A stretch of DNA of 27,886 nucleotides. Origin: Actinomycetota bacterium. Its GTDB lineage: Bacteria > Actinomycetota > Thermoleophilia > Gaiellales > Gaiellaceae. The stretch lies in assembly GCA_013697465.1 (NCBI GenBank), contig JACCWU010000019.1, forward strand, positions 1-27,886, read 5' to 3'. Position numbers and translations under genes: made by a program. Under the pieces are notes generated by a model. The model searched no databases and was not told where the DNA came from. It worked only from the letters and a program-made list of their open reading frames with translations. Below, in pieces: positions 7,919 to 15,286 of this stretch (its first letter is position 1; the number at the start of each line of letters is the position of its first letter).

Positions 7919-8840
7919 CGGCCGGACGCGCCGAGCGGTACCACGCGACCGTTCGCTCGATCCCTTCGCGTAGCGGCACCTGAGCACGGAACCCGAAGAG
8001 ACGCTGGGCGCGGCTCGTGTCGAGCCGGCGGCGCGGCTGCCCGTTCGGCTTCGACGTGTCCCAGCGGATCTCCCCTGTGAAACCCGTGAGTCCCGCCACG
8101 AGCTGCGCAAGGTCGGCGATCGAGATCTCCTCGCCCGTCCCGACGTTCACCGGGTCCGCCCCGTCGTAGCGCTCCGCGGCGAGGCGAAGCGCCTCGACGC
8201 AGTCGTCCACGTAGAGGAACTCCCGCGTCGGCGAGCCGTCTCCCCAGAGGACGAGCTCCTCGGCCCCCTCCGCTTCCGCCTCGACCATCTTGCGGATCAG
8301 GTCGGGGATGACGTGCGCGTTCGTGGGGTGGAAGTTGTCGCGCGGACCGTAGAGGTTCACGGGGAGCAGGTAGATCGCGTTGAGGCCGTACTGCTCGCGG
8401 TAGGCCTGAGCGCCCACGAGCAGCGCCTTCTTCGCCACGCCATACGGCGCGTTCGTCTCCTCCGGATACCCGTTCCAGAGGTCATCCTCCCGAAACGGCA
8501 GGGGAGCGAGCTTGGGATAGGCGCAGATCGTTCCCACGACGACGAGCTTCGGGGTCGCATGCAGGCGCGCCTGCTCGAGGACGTGCGCGCCCATCATCAG
8601 GTTCGCGTACCAGTAGCGACCCGGGTTCGCGCGATTCGCGCCGATCCCGCCGACCTCGGCTGCGAGGTGGAAAACGAGCTCGGCTTCGGCGTCGCCGAAC
8701 ATCCGTGCGGTGTCCTCCATGCGCGTCAGGTCGTAGTCGGACCTGCGGGCGGCCACGACGTCGTGCCCGTCGCGCTCGAGGCGCTCGACGAGGTACGAGC
8801 CGAGGAAGCCGCCGCCACCGGTGACGAGAACGCGCGTCAC
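7905..8840 (-). CDS. fcl: GDP-L-fucose synthase (4-keto-6-deoxymannose epimerase/reductase)
   Basis: 311 residues, the standard size for this extended short-chain dehydrogenase. Nucleotide binding is at VTGGGGFLGSYL (6-17). The catalytic residues are visible as the GTICAYPK stretch (103-110) and Y133-x3-K137 in PYGVAKK. The sequence LPVNLYGPRDNFHPTNAHVIP is strongly diagnostic of GDP-fucose synthase. It converts GDP-4-keto-6-deoxy-D-mannose to GDP-L-fucose with NADPH, in the cytosol. The GTG start at 8840 overlaps the TGA of the dehydratase gene (GTGA, 8837-8840), so the two pathway steps are translationally coupled. An open frame running upstream to 9635 is only the shadow of the dehydratase gene. 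The usual catalytic Ser-Ser/Cys (SSCIYP) is replaced by Gly-Thr-Ile-Cys, a modest deviation. Confidence 0.88.
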   Translation of the reverse strand: MTRVLVTGGGGFLGSYLVERLERDGHDVVAARRSDYDLTRMEDTARMFGDAEAELVFHLAAEVGGIGANRANPGRYWYANLMMGAHVLEQARLHATPKLVVVGTICAYPKLAPLPFREDDLWNGYPEETNAPYGVAKKALLVGAQAYREQYGLNAIYLLPVNLYGPRDNFHPTNAHVIPDLIRKMVEAEAEGAEELVLWGDGSPTREFLYVDDCVEALRLAAERYDGADPVNVGTGEEISIADLAQLVAGLTGFTGEIRWDTSKPNGQPRRRLDTSRAQRLFGFRAQVPLREGIERTVAWYRSARPADVGR

Positions 8841-9979
8841 TTCGTCGCGAGTGGTGTACCCGTTGGCATCCAGTCCACACGACCGAGCCAGCGATCGCGA
8901 TTCTCGGCGTACCAGCGAATCGTGTGCAGAATCCCGTCCTCCCACGACACCGTCGGCTGCCAGCCGGTCTCCCGGGTGAGCTTCTCGTGGCCGACGCGGA
9001 GCGCCATCACCTCGCTTGCGCCCGGGCGAAAGCGCGCAGCGGTGGAGACCACTTCGCGATCGCCCGGCCAGAAGCCGTGCTCCTCGCCGACGCGGAGGAT
9101 GAGGTCGACCCAGTCGCGCATCGAGATGTTCGCGCCCTGGCCGTACACGTAGACGTCGCCGGGAACGCCTTCGGCGGCGACGGTGAGGTGGCCGCGGACG
9201 CCGTCCGTGCAGAAGCAGAAGTCGCGCATCGGCTCGAGCTGCCCGAGCTCGACCGTCGGGCGTGTCAGCGCCTGCGTGATGATCGTGCTCGTCACGTAGC
9301 GCGGGTTCTGGCGCGGCCCGTAGTTGTTGAACATCCGCGTGACGACCCCGGGCACGCCGAACGCGTCGTGGTAGTTCATGGTCAGGAAGTCGGCCGCAAC
9401 CTTCGACGTCGCGTAGATCGACTTGGGGTTGATCGGCGACCGCTCGTGGAGGATGAGGCCGCCTGCGTCGTCGAAGTCGTGGTGCTCCGACACCGATTCC
9501 CGAACGTTCCCGTACTCCTCGGACGTGCCAGCCGTGTCGAACTTCTCGAGGTCGAGCCCCCAGTCGACGATCGACTGCAACAGGTTCAGGGTGCCGACGA
9601 CGTTCGCGTTGACGGTCTCGTACGGCCTGTGCCACGACTCGCCCACGTGCGCCTGCGCACCAAGGTGGAAGACATAGGGACGGTCGGGCGCCTGCCGCAG
9701 CTCCCGCACGAGGTAGTCGACGGAGGTGCGGTCCGTGAGGTCGGCGAAGTGGACCTTCAAACGGTCGCGCAGGCGCCCGATGTTGTTGAGCGCTCCGCTC
9801 GAGTTGGCCCGCACGAACGCGTGGACGGTCGCACCGACGTCGACGAGCGCGTCCGTGAGGTGAGAGCCCATGAAGCCGTCGGCCCCCGTGACGAGCACCG
9901 TGCGGCCCTCGTAGACGTCCCCGAAGTCCCGGCGGAGATCGTCGAGCGTGCCGGCTGTCCAGAGGCTGTCGTTCGGCAT
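8837..9979 (-). CDS. gmd: nucleotide-sugar 4,6-dehydratase, probably GDP-mannose 4,6-dehydratase
   Basis: 380 residues of an extended SDR dehydratase. NAD(P) binding is at VTGADGFMGSHL (30-41). The dehydratase motif TSEEYG (152-157) and Y189-x3-K193 (IYATSK) form the active site. FNNYGPRQNPRYVTSTIITQAL, DFCFCTDGVRGHL and VYGQGANISMRDW define the substrate half. It would remove water from an NDP-hexose to give the 4-keto-6-deoxy sugar. The directly coupled GDP-fucose synthase makes GDP-mannose the likely substrate. The glycine motif (GADGFMG rather than GITGQDG) is less typical of classical Gmd and closer to dTDP/UDP-type dehydratases, so substrate choice is inferred from context. Start at ATG 9979, with a GGAAG about ten bases upstream on this strand. 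It heads the minus-strand operon and diverges from the flippase gene with a 21-bp gap. Confidence 0.75.
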   Translation of the reverse strand: MPNDSLWTAGTLDDLRRDFGDVYEGRTVLVTGADGFMGSHLTDALVDVGATVHAFVRANSSGALNNIGRLRDRLKVHFADLTDRTSVDYLVRELRQAPDRPYVFHLGAQAHVGESWHRPYETVNANVVGTLNLLQSIVDWGLDLEKFDTAGTSEEYGNVRESVSEHHDFDDAGGLILHERSPINPKSIYATSKVAADFLTMNYHDAFGVPGVVTRMFNNYGPRQNPRYVTSTIITQALTRPTVELGQLEPMRDFCFCTDGVRGHLTVAAEGVPGDVYVYGQGANISMRDWVDLILRVGEEHGFWPGDREVVSTAARFRPGASEVMALRVGHEKLTRETGWQPTVSWEDGILHTIRWYAENRDRWLGRVDWMPTGTPLATK

Positions 9980-9984
9980 GGTGC

Positions 9985-10014
9985 GTACGCTTCCGCGTCG
10001 GTGAGCAAGCGTAC
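9985..10014. promoter_or_regulatory. 8-bp inverted repeat in the divergent dehydratase/flippase region
   Basis: GTACGCTT (9985-9992) and AAGCGTAC (10007-10014) are perfect inverted copies 14 bases apart. Each arm contains TACGCT, a TAnnnT -10-like hexamer, on opposite strands. The plus-strand box (9986-9991) ends 9 bases before the flippase GTG at 10001; the minus-strand box (10013-10008) would give a roughly 20-base leader for the dehydratase. The arms may be two divergent -10 boxes, an operator for one regulator, or both. Confidence 0.4.
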
Positions 10015-11494
10015 AGACTCGCCCGGCTTGGGCTCCCTGGCGAGCGGCGCCCTTACCGCGGCTTCGATGGTCGTCGTCACGGTCTTCTCCGCCGTCGTGG
10101 GAATCGTCATCGCCCGCGAGTTCGGGCGCAACGAGGAGACGGACGGGTTCTTCACCTCGTACGGCGTCTTCATCGTGATCATCCTCGCGGCGCAGTCCCT
10201 TCGCGTGGCGGTGCTTCCCGCTCTCGCACGGGCCCGTGACGAGGGAAGGCTCGCCGGAGACATCGCCGGCTACGCGATCGCGCTCGCTCTTGCCGCGATC
10301 CCGCTCGTTCTCTTCGCCGAGCTCGCGGCCGAGGAGATCGCCGACATCCTGACCGGACATGGATCGGCTGTCGCGCAGGACGCGAGCGCCGACGCTCTCC
10401 GCTGGATGGTTCCGGCGGCGGCGGCATATCTCTTCACAGGCCTTGCCGCGAGCGGGCTCGCCGCGCTCGACGATTACGCCACCGCCGCCTTCGCGTACGC
10501 GGCGGGCAGCACCGCGGGCCTCGCTTTCGTCCTGTTGCGCGTCGAGTCGGACGGCATCATCGCCGTCGCCTGGGGGATGGCCCTGAACGCCGCCATCGCA
10601 TCTGCGATTCCCGTGGCCGCTTTGGTGATCCGTGCCGTTCGAACGCAGATGCCTGCCGTCGCGATCCGGCCGAGCGGACTTCCACTCCGCGAGCGGTTGG
10701 GCACCTTCGCAGCGGCAGTCTCGCTGCCGATCGCGCTCCAGATGCTCTACGTCGTCTGCCTCCCCTTCGCCGGGCAGCTCGGCACGGGTGCTGTGACGAG
10801 CTTCGGATACGCGTACCTCGCCGCGGCGAGCCTCGTGACGATCACTGCGTTCTCGCTCGGCCTCGTCACCTCCGTTCCGCTTGCCCGGGCGGGCGTCGGG
10901 CCGGCGGAGGCAGCGAGGCACATCGTGTCGGCGTCGTGGATCGCGCTCACGCTGATCGGGGCTGCCGCAGGCGTGTTCGCGCTCGCGGGCGCCGGTCTCG
11001 TCGAGACGGTTCTCGGCGACGCGTACGGAGGAGACGTCGGGGCAGAGGTCGGTCGTCTCGTCGTGGTGCTCGGCCCGTGGATGATCGCGTCGGTCGGCGT
11101 CAACGTCGCTTTTCCCCTCCTCTTCGTCGTGGGTCGAACACGGCTGCTCCCGCTTATTGCATTCGTCGCGCTCGCGTTCCAGGTGCTCCTCGCCTGGCTC
11201 GCGAGCGAGCTTGCCGACCTCGATGGGCTCGCGCTCGCACTCGCACTGTCGACCTTCCTCGTCCTCGCGGCGCTTCTCTGGGAGCTCGGCGCTCTGAGGG
11301 GCGTCGCTCGCGGGCTCTTCCTGGCGGCGTGTGCGGTCGGCGGGCTGACGTTGGCCTCGTTCGTCCCACCTGCGCTCGTGCTCGGCTCGACAGCAGCAGC
11401 CGTCGCGGGCTTCGCCTTCTACGCGATATTCGTGGGTGTCGTGCGACCGCCCGGTCTCAGGGCGTCGTGGACGTACCTGCGCGCGCTCCGGTAG
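10001..11494 (+). CDS. MurJ/Wzx-type lipid-linked glycan flippase
   Basis: About 497 residues with 13-14 predicted membrane helices spread evenly along the chain, the topology of the MOP/MVF flippases. The N terminus after helix 1 has GIVIAREFGRNEETDGFFTSYGVF, matching the MurJ/MviN segment A-x-x-F-G-x-x-x-x-D-A/G-F. It would move a polyprenyl-diphosphate-linked oligosaccharide from the inner to the outer membrane face. GTG 10001 is chosen because it lies 9 bases after a -10-like box and precedes a short basic cytosolic tail; ATG 10067 would cut into helix 1. It diverges from the fucose operon, and its last 38 bases overlap the convergent GT4 gene. Whether it serves this glycan or lipid II cannot be settled, but the context favours a dedicated role. 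Confidence 0.82.
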   Translation: MSKRTDSPGLGSLASGALTAASMVVVTVFSAVVGIVIAREFGRNEETDGFFTSYGVFIVIILAAQSLRVAVLPALARARDEGRLAGDIAGYAIALALAAIPLVLFAELAAEEIADILTGHGSAVAQDASADALRWMVPAAAAYLFTGLAASGLAALDDYATAAFAYAAGSTAGLAFVLLRVESDGIIAVAWGMALNAAIASAIPVAALVIRAVRTQMPAVAIRPSGLPLRERLGTFAAAVSLPIALQMLYVVCLPFAGQLGTGAVTSFGYAYLAAASLVTITAFSLGLVTSVPLARAGVGPAEAARHIVSASWIALTLIGAAAGVFALAGAGLVETVLGDAYGGDVGAEVGRLVVVLGPWMIASVGVNVAFPLLFVVGRTRLLPLIAFVALAFQVLLAWLASELADLDGLALALALSTFLVLAALLWELGALRGVARGLFLAACAVGGLTLASFVPPALVLGSTAAAVAGFAFYAIFVGVVRPPGLRASWTYLRALR

Positions 11495-12548
11495 CCACGT
11501 CTCGGTAGATCGCGTCGTGGCGGCGGGCTGTGTTCTCCCACGTGAAGCCGGCCGCGCGCGCGATTCCTTCCTCCCGCAGCTCGTCCGCGAGTGCGAGGGC
11601 CTCGCGGACGCCCGTCGCGATCGCGTCGACGCTCATCGGGTCGAAGAGAACGGCTGCGGGGCCGCAGATCTCCGGAACCGCGCCCGCGTTCGAGGCGGCG
11701 ACGGGACACCCGCACGCCATCGCCTCCAGCGGCGGCAGCCCGAAGCCCTCGTACAGGCTCGGGAACACGAGGCAGGCGGCGCGGCGGTAAAGCGTGGCGA
11801 GCTCCTCCAGCGGGACGATTCCGAGCCGTTCGACCCCTGCGGGAATTGGCTCGAGTTGCTCGAGACCACCGCCGGTGAGGACGAGCCGGAGCTCCGGAAG
11901 CTCCGCGCGCAGGAGCGAGAACGCCTGCATGAGCCGGCCATGGTTCTTGTGCGGCCACGGGCGGGCGGGGTAGAGGAGGAACGGCTCGCGCGGCTCCTCG
12001 GTCGGGTGGAACAACGCATGATCGATCCCAAGCGGGATCACGTGGACGCGCTCGGCATCCAGCCCCAGCGTCTCGAGCGCTCGCCCGCGGACGAACTCGC
12101 TCGTCACGATCACCGCGTCCGCCGTCTGCGCAGCTCGGTCGTACGCCCTCCGGCGGAATGCGCGGCGGCTTGCCGAGAAGAGCTCGGGCAGGTCGAGGTG
12201 CTGGACGTCCTGCAGGGTGATCACCTTCGGGAGCCGTGCGCGTGGGATCGGAACCGTGAGCGGGTAGTGGACGACGTCGACTCGACCGAGCGCGGTTTGG
12301 AGCTCACGCGATGCGCGAGCTGCGATGGACAGCGCCGGAATCCGCGGCGGCCCGCGCCTGGCGACCGGGAGCTCCCGCACGAAGACGGCAGGCAATCCGC
12401 CGGCCGCGTCCCGCGCCCGCGCCGTGACGAACGCCGTGTAGTCGAGCTCTCCCACGGCCGCGAGCGCGCGGACGAGCTGGCGCGCGTAGATCTCCGAGCC
12501 GCCCAGATCCCCTGGGGAGAGCGTGAGCAGGGAGATCCCTACACGCAT
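11457..12548 (-). CDS. GT4 glycosyltransferase
   Basis: 363 residues, complete GT-B enzyme. The N half starts MRVGISLLTLSPGDLGGSE, where the GG-S-E turn contacts the acceptor side, and contains DVVHYPLTVP and ITLQDVQH. The linker is VTSEFVRGRALETLGLDAERVHVIPLGID. The C half has LLYPARPWPHKNHGRL (donor phosphate contacts) and the E-x7-E motif in SLYEGFGLPPLEAMACGCPV. It is most like the mannosyltransferase/rhamnosyltransferase type GT4 proteins, but the donor is not determined. ATG start at 12548. It stands alone on the minus strand, between the flippase (38-bp tail overlap) and the divergent small-protein gene (58-bp gap), so it has its own promoter. Confidence 0.92.
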   Translation of the reverse strand: MRVGISLLTLSPGDLGGSEIYARQLVRALAAVGELDYTAFVTARARDAAGGLPAVFVRELPVARRGPPRIPALSIAARASRELQTALGRVDVVHYPLTVPIPRARLPKVITLQDVQHLDLPELFSASRRAFRRRAYDRAAQTADAVIVTSEFVRGRALETLGLDAERVHVIPLGIDHALFHPTEEPREPFLLYPARPWPHKNHGRLMQAFSLLRAELPELRLVLTGGGLEQLEPIPAGVERLGIVPLEELATLYRRAACLVFPSLYEGFGLPPLEAMACGCPVAASNAGAVPEICGPAAVLFDPMSVDAIATGVREALALADELREEGIARAAGFTWENTARRHDAIYRDVATGARAGTSTTP

Positions 12549-12594
12549 CGTCGCTGATCCTACTGTGCCGGTGGGACCGCTCCTACCGCCCGGC

Positions 12595-12600
12595 TAGAAT
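12595..12600 (+). promoter_or_regulatory. -10 box (TAGAAT), probably giving a leaderless transcript
   Basis: TAGAAT is a good actinobacterial -10 hexamer and ends 6 bases before the ATG at 12607, placing the expected transcription start on or next to the A of the start codon. The gap holds no Shine-Dalgarno sequence. This would drive the plus-strand operon 12607-17369. No clear -35 is seen. Confidence 0.55.
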
Positions 12601-12606
12601 GCCCCG

Positions 12607-13029
12607 ATGCCCTCTGAGGAAGCCGAAAACGGCGAATCTGCAGGGATTTCGGTCGACACCGAGGAGCTGTTCCGGCGCTTGAAGGAGGAGGTGCGGCGCT
12701 GTGGCTCCGACCCCGGCGCCGCAGCCTCCGGGGACGAGGGGGAGCGGCGCGCCGCACGTGCCGAGGCCGAGCGGCTCTGGCCCGTCTCCGCGGATCGCTC
12801 GCTGCGTTTGCGGCCGGGGGTGCGCGGCGGGGTCGGCACTCCCGTGAAGGCGGTCTTGCGCAAGCTCATGCGCTGGTACGTCGAGCCGGTCGCCTACGAC
12901 CAGCGCTCGTTCAACGCAGCCGCGCTCCGACTCGTCGACGACCTTCAAGAGCAGGTCGACCGCCTGGAGGCTGAGGTTCGCGAATTCAGGGGTCAGACCC
13001 ATTCGGGGTCAGACTCCAGGTCTCCGTGA
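12607..13029 (+). CDS. small helical protein of unknown function in the glycosyltransferase operon
   Basis: 140 residues, no signal peptide or membrane helix; not assigned to a named family. The N-terminal part is acidic with an amphipathic helix (TEELFRRLKEEVRRC, about 18-33). The middle is charged and variable. A conserved-looking block (about 78-125) reads PVKAVLRKLMRWYVEPVAYDQRSFNAAALRLVDDL and ends in a coiled-coil heptad (LQEQVDRLEAEV). From general knowledge, similar W-Y-V-x-P-x-x-x-x-Q-x-x-F-N blocks appear next to or fused to glycosyltransferases and methyltransferases in actinobacterial glycan loci, suggesting a membrane-peripheral scaffold. The last ~12 residues (from GQTHSGS) are encoded by a REP-like hairpin, so the original stop may have lain earlier. 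The GTGA overlap couples it to the next GT4 gene. Confidence 0.75.
   Translation: MPSEEAENGESAGISVDTEELFRRLKEEVRRCGSDPGAAASGDEGERRAARAEAERLWPVSADRSLRLRPGVRGGVGTPVKAVLRKLMRWYVEPVAYDQRSFNAAALRLVDDLQEQVDRLEAEVREFRGQTHSGSDSRSP
12989..13017 (+). repeat. tandem REP-like units forming a hairpin
   Basis: Two units starting GGGGTCAGAC lie 16 bases apart (12989 and 13005). They fold on each other: GGGGTC (12989-12994) pairs with GACTCC (13012-13017) with one G-U, and GACCC (12996-13000) pairs with GGGTC (13006-13010), around an ATTCG loop with one A-A mismatch. The hairpin lies within the last codons of the 140-residue protein and ends 8 bases before the GTG of the next gene. Confidence 0.7.
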
Positions 13030-14051
13030 GAATCGCAGTCCTTCGGCCCCAGGTGCCGTTCGCAAGGGGCGGGGCGGAGATCTTCACCGACCGGCTCGTC
13101 GACGAGCTCCGCTATCGCGGGCACGAGGCCGATCTCGTCTCGCTTCCCTTCAAGTGGTACCCGGGCGCGCGCGTGCTCACGCAGGCGTTCATGTGGCGCC
13201 TGCTCGATCTCGAGGAAGCCGACGGGAAGACGATCGACCTCGTTGTGGCGACGAAGTTTCCCTCGTACCTCGCAAGACACCGGGAAAAGCGGGTCTGGCT
13301 CGTCCACCAGTTCAGGCAGGCGTACGAGCTCGATCGGACCGAGCTCGGGCAGTTCGGCGAGTCCGCCGAGGATCGCGCGCTGCGCCGGAAGGTGCAGAGC
13401 CTCGACCGGATCGCGCTCGGCGAAGCGACCCGGCTCTTCGCGACGTCGCGGAACGTCGCGGACCGGCTCGAGCGCTCGACAGGCCTCGCCTCGGAGGTGT
13501 TGCCGCACCCGCCCCAAGAGCTCGCGTACCGCTGCGACGGGTACGGCGACTTCGTGCTCTCGGTCAACCGACTCGACCGCGCGAAGCGGATCGACCTGCT
13601 GCTCGAGGCGGCGGCGCTGGACACGTCGCTCGAGATTGTCATCGCCGGTGACGGGCCCGACCGGGAGCGGCTCGAGTCACTCGCCCGCGACCGGGGGCTA
13701 GACGGGCGCGTGCGCTTCGCCGGCCGGGTTGGAGAGGACGAGCTGGCCGACCTCTACGCGCGCTGTCTCGCGGTTTTCTACGCGCCCATGGACGAGGACT
13801 TCGGGATGGTTCCGTTCGAGGCCTTCCTCTCCGAAAAGCCGGTGCTGACGACGACGGATGCGGGAGGGCCGCTCGAGGTCGTCGCCGACGGTCGCACGGG
13901 TCTCGTGGTCGCGCCCGATGCGGCCGAGCTCGCTCGTGCCGCCGGCTGGCTCCGCGAGAACCGTGAGGACGCAGCTTCGTTCGGGCGGGCGGGAAAGGCG
14001 ATTGCCGCCGAGGTGACGTGGGACCGAGCGATCGCGAGGCTCCTCTCGTGA
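13026..14051 (+). CDS. GT4 glycosyltransferase
   Basis: 341 residues, GT-B fold. It begins VRIAVLRPQVPFARGGAEIFTD, with the Gly-Gly-Ala-Glu acceptor-side loop. DLVVATKFPSYLARH and KRVWLVHQFRQAYE form the rest of the N half. The C half has DFVLSVNRLDRAKRIDLLLEA and the E-x7-E motif as EDFGMVPFEAF, an unusual but conservative variant, then TDAGGPLEVVADGRTGLVV. It resembles GT4 enzymes that handle mannose-type donors, though this is not proven. GTG start (13026) overlaps the preceding TGA and follows a short AGG ribosome-binding core at 13018-13020, itself directly after the REP-like hairpin. GTGA at its end couples it to the next gene. Confidence 0.92.
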   Translation: MRIAVLRPQVPFARGGAEIFTDRLVDELRYRGHEADLVSLPFKWYPGARVLTQAFMWRLLDLEEADGKTIDLVVATKFPSYLARHREKRVWLVHQFRQAYELDRTELGQFGESAEDRALRRKVQSLDRIALGEATRLFATSRNVADRLERSTGLASEVLPHPPQELAYRCDGYGDFVLSVNRLDRAKRIDLLLEAAALDTSLEIVIAGDGPDRERLESLARDRGLDGRVRFAGRVGEDELADLYARCLAVFYAPMDEDFGMVPFEAFLSEKPVLTTTDAGGPLEVVADGRTGLVVAPDAAELARAAGWLRENREDAASFGRAGKAIAAEVTWDRAIARLLS

Positions 14052-15286
14052 AGGTGGCGTACTTCAGCCCGCTGCCGCCCGAGAGGACGGGTGTCGCGGA
14101 CTACAGCGCGCTGCTGCTCCCCGCCCTCCGCGAGCGCCTCGACGTCACCGTGGTTCGCCGCGGACGGAAACGAGCTCCGCGCGGCACGGATGTCGCGCTC
14201 TACCACGTGGGCAACAATCCGGACGCCCACGCCTGGATCGTCGACGCCCTGCAACGCGCGCCCGGTGTGGTCGTGCTCCACGACTTCGTGCTCCACCACC
14301 TCGTCGCCGGAATGACGGTCGGCAGGCGGGACGGGCACGGCTACCTCGACGCGATGGAGCGCGAGCACGGGGTCGCCGGGCGCCTGCTCGCACATGGCGT
14401 CCTCGACAAGCGGATTCCGCCCCTGTGGGAGTCTAGGCCCGAGGACTTCCCGCTCGCGGGCTTCGTGCTCGAGCATGCGACCGGGCTGATCGTCCATTCC
14501 CGCACGGTCCGCGACCTGGCGCGCGCAGCCGGCTATCGCGGCCCGATCTCGGTCGTCCCGCACCCGGCCTGGCCCGTGCCGGAGATCCCTGCCGACAGGG
14601 TTGCGCAAGGACCGACCGTCGGCTGCTTCGGCGTGGTCAACGCGAGCAAGCGGATTCCGGAGCTGCTCCTCGCGTTCGCGCGGGTTCGGGGTCGGCACTC
14701 GGATGCGACGCTGCTCCTCGTGGGCCCGACGTCGCCGGGGTTCGACCTCGACCGCCGGCTCCAGCGCCATGGGCTCGCGGGCGACGGTCTCGTGCGCGAG
14801 GGCTGGGCGGACGAGCGCCGGCTGTGGGCGCTCATGGCAGGCGCCGACGCCTGCGTCAACCTGCGCCATCCCACGATGGGCGAGACCTCGGGCAGCGTCA
14901 TCCGCTCGCTCTCGCTCGGCAAGCCGCTCGTCGTCAGCGACGTCGGCTGGTTTTCGGAGCTTCCGGACGCCGTGGCGCTCAAGGTGCCGGTCGACGCTCG
15001 CGAGGTCGACCTGCTCGAGGCGGGCCTCGAGCTCCTGCTGACTCGAGCGGATGTTCGCGAGGAGATGGGCGCGGCGGGTGTCGAGCTCGCGCGGCGCGAG
15101 CACGATCTCGACCGGGTCGCGGAGCTCTACGCGGCCGCGCTCGAGGAGGCCGCGGGCGGCGAGGCCGTGGCCGATGCAGTGCTGCGGGAAGTGAGCGAGG
15201 CCGCGGGGGACGTGGGCATCTCTCCAGACGCCGCCGAGGCTGGGGAGATCGCGAGGCGTCTCGCCGAGGTCGAGCTTGGTCGTTAG
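14048..15286 (+). CDS. GT-B glycosyltransferase with a modified E-x7-E site
   Basis: 412 residues from GTG 14048 (GTGA overlap with the upstream TGA); an earlier ATG at 14018 lies inside the preceding gene. The N terminus VKVAYFSPLPPERTGVADYSALLLPAL is typical of a GT4-like group with a P-x-x-x-G-V/I-A-D-Y-S loop. VVLHDFVLHHL carries the usual His. The C half has TVGCFGVVNASKRIPELLLAFA and RHPTMGETSGSVIRSLSLGKP. Here the second Glu of E-x7-E is replaced by Ser, a feature I associate with this subgroup. VVSDVGWFSELP follows. A helical tail of ~45 residues rich in Ala/Glu ends the protein. It probably adds a sugar to the lipid-linked chain. It overlaps the next gene by 11 bases. Confidence 0.85.
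   Translation: MKVAYFSPLPPERTGVADYSALLLPALRERLDVTVVRRGRKRAPRGTDVALYHVGNNPDAHAWIVDALQRAPGVVVLHDFVLHHLVAGMTVGRRDGHGYLDAMEREHGVAGRLLAHGVLDKRIPPLWESRPEDFPLAGFVLEHATGLIVHSRTVRDLARAAGYRGPISVVPHPAWPVPEIPADRVAQGPTVGCFGVVNASKRIPELLLAFARVRGRHSDATLLLVGPTSPGFDLDRRLQRHGLAGDGLVREGWADERRLWALMAGADACVNLRHPTMGETSGSVIRSLSLGKPLVVSDVGWFSELPDAVALKVPVDAREVDLLEAGLELLLTRADVREEMGAAGVELARREHDLDRVAELYAAALEEAAGGEAVADAVLREVSEAAGDVGISPDAAEAGEIARRLAEVELGR

Noticed and set aside
8837..10921. N-terminal extension of the dehydratase to 10921
   Set aside because: The extra residues are charged low-complexity shadow of the flippase gene. The Rossmann domain begins about 25 residues after ATG 9979, as expected.
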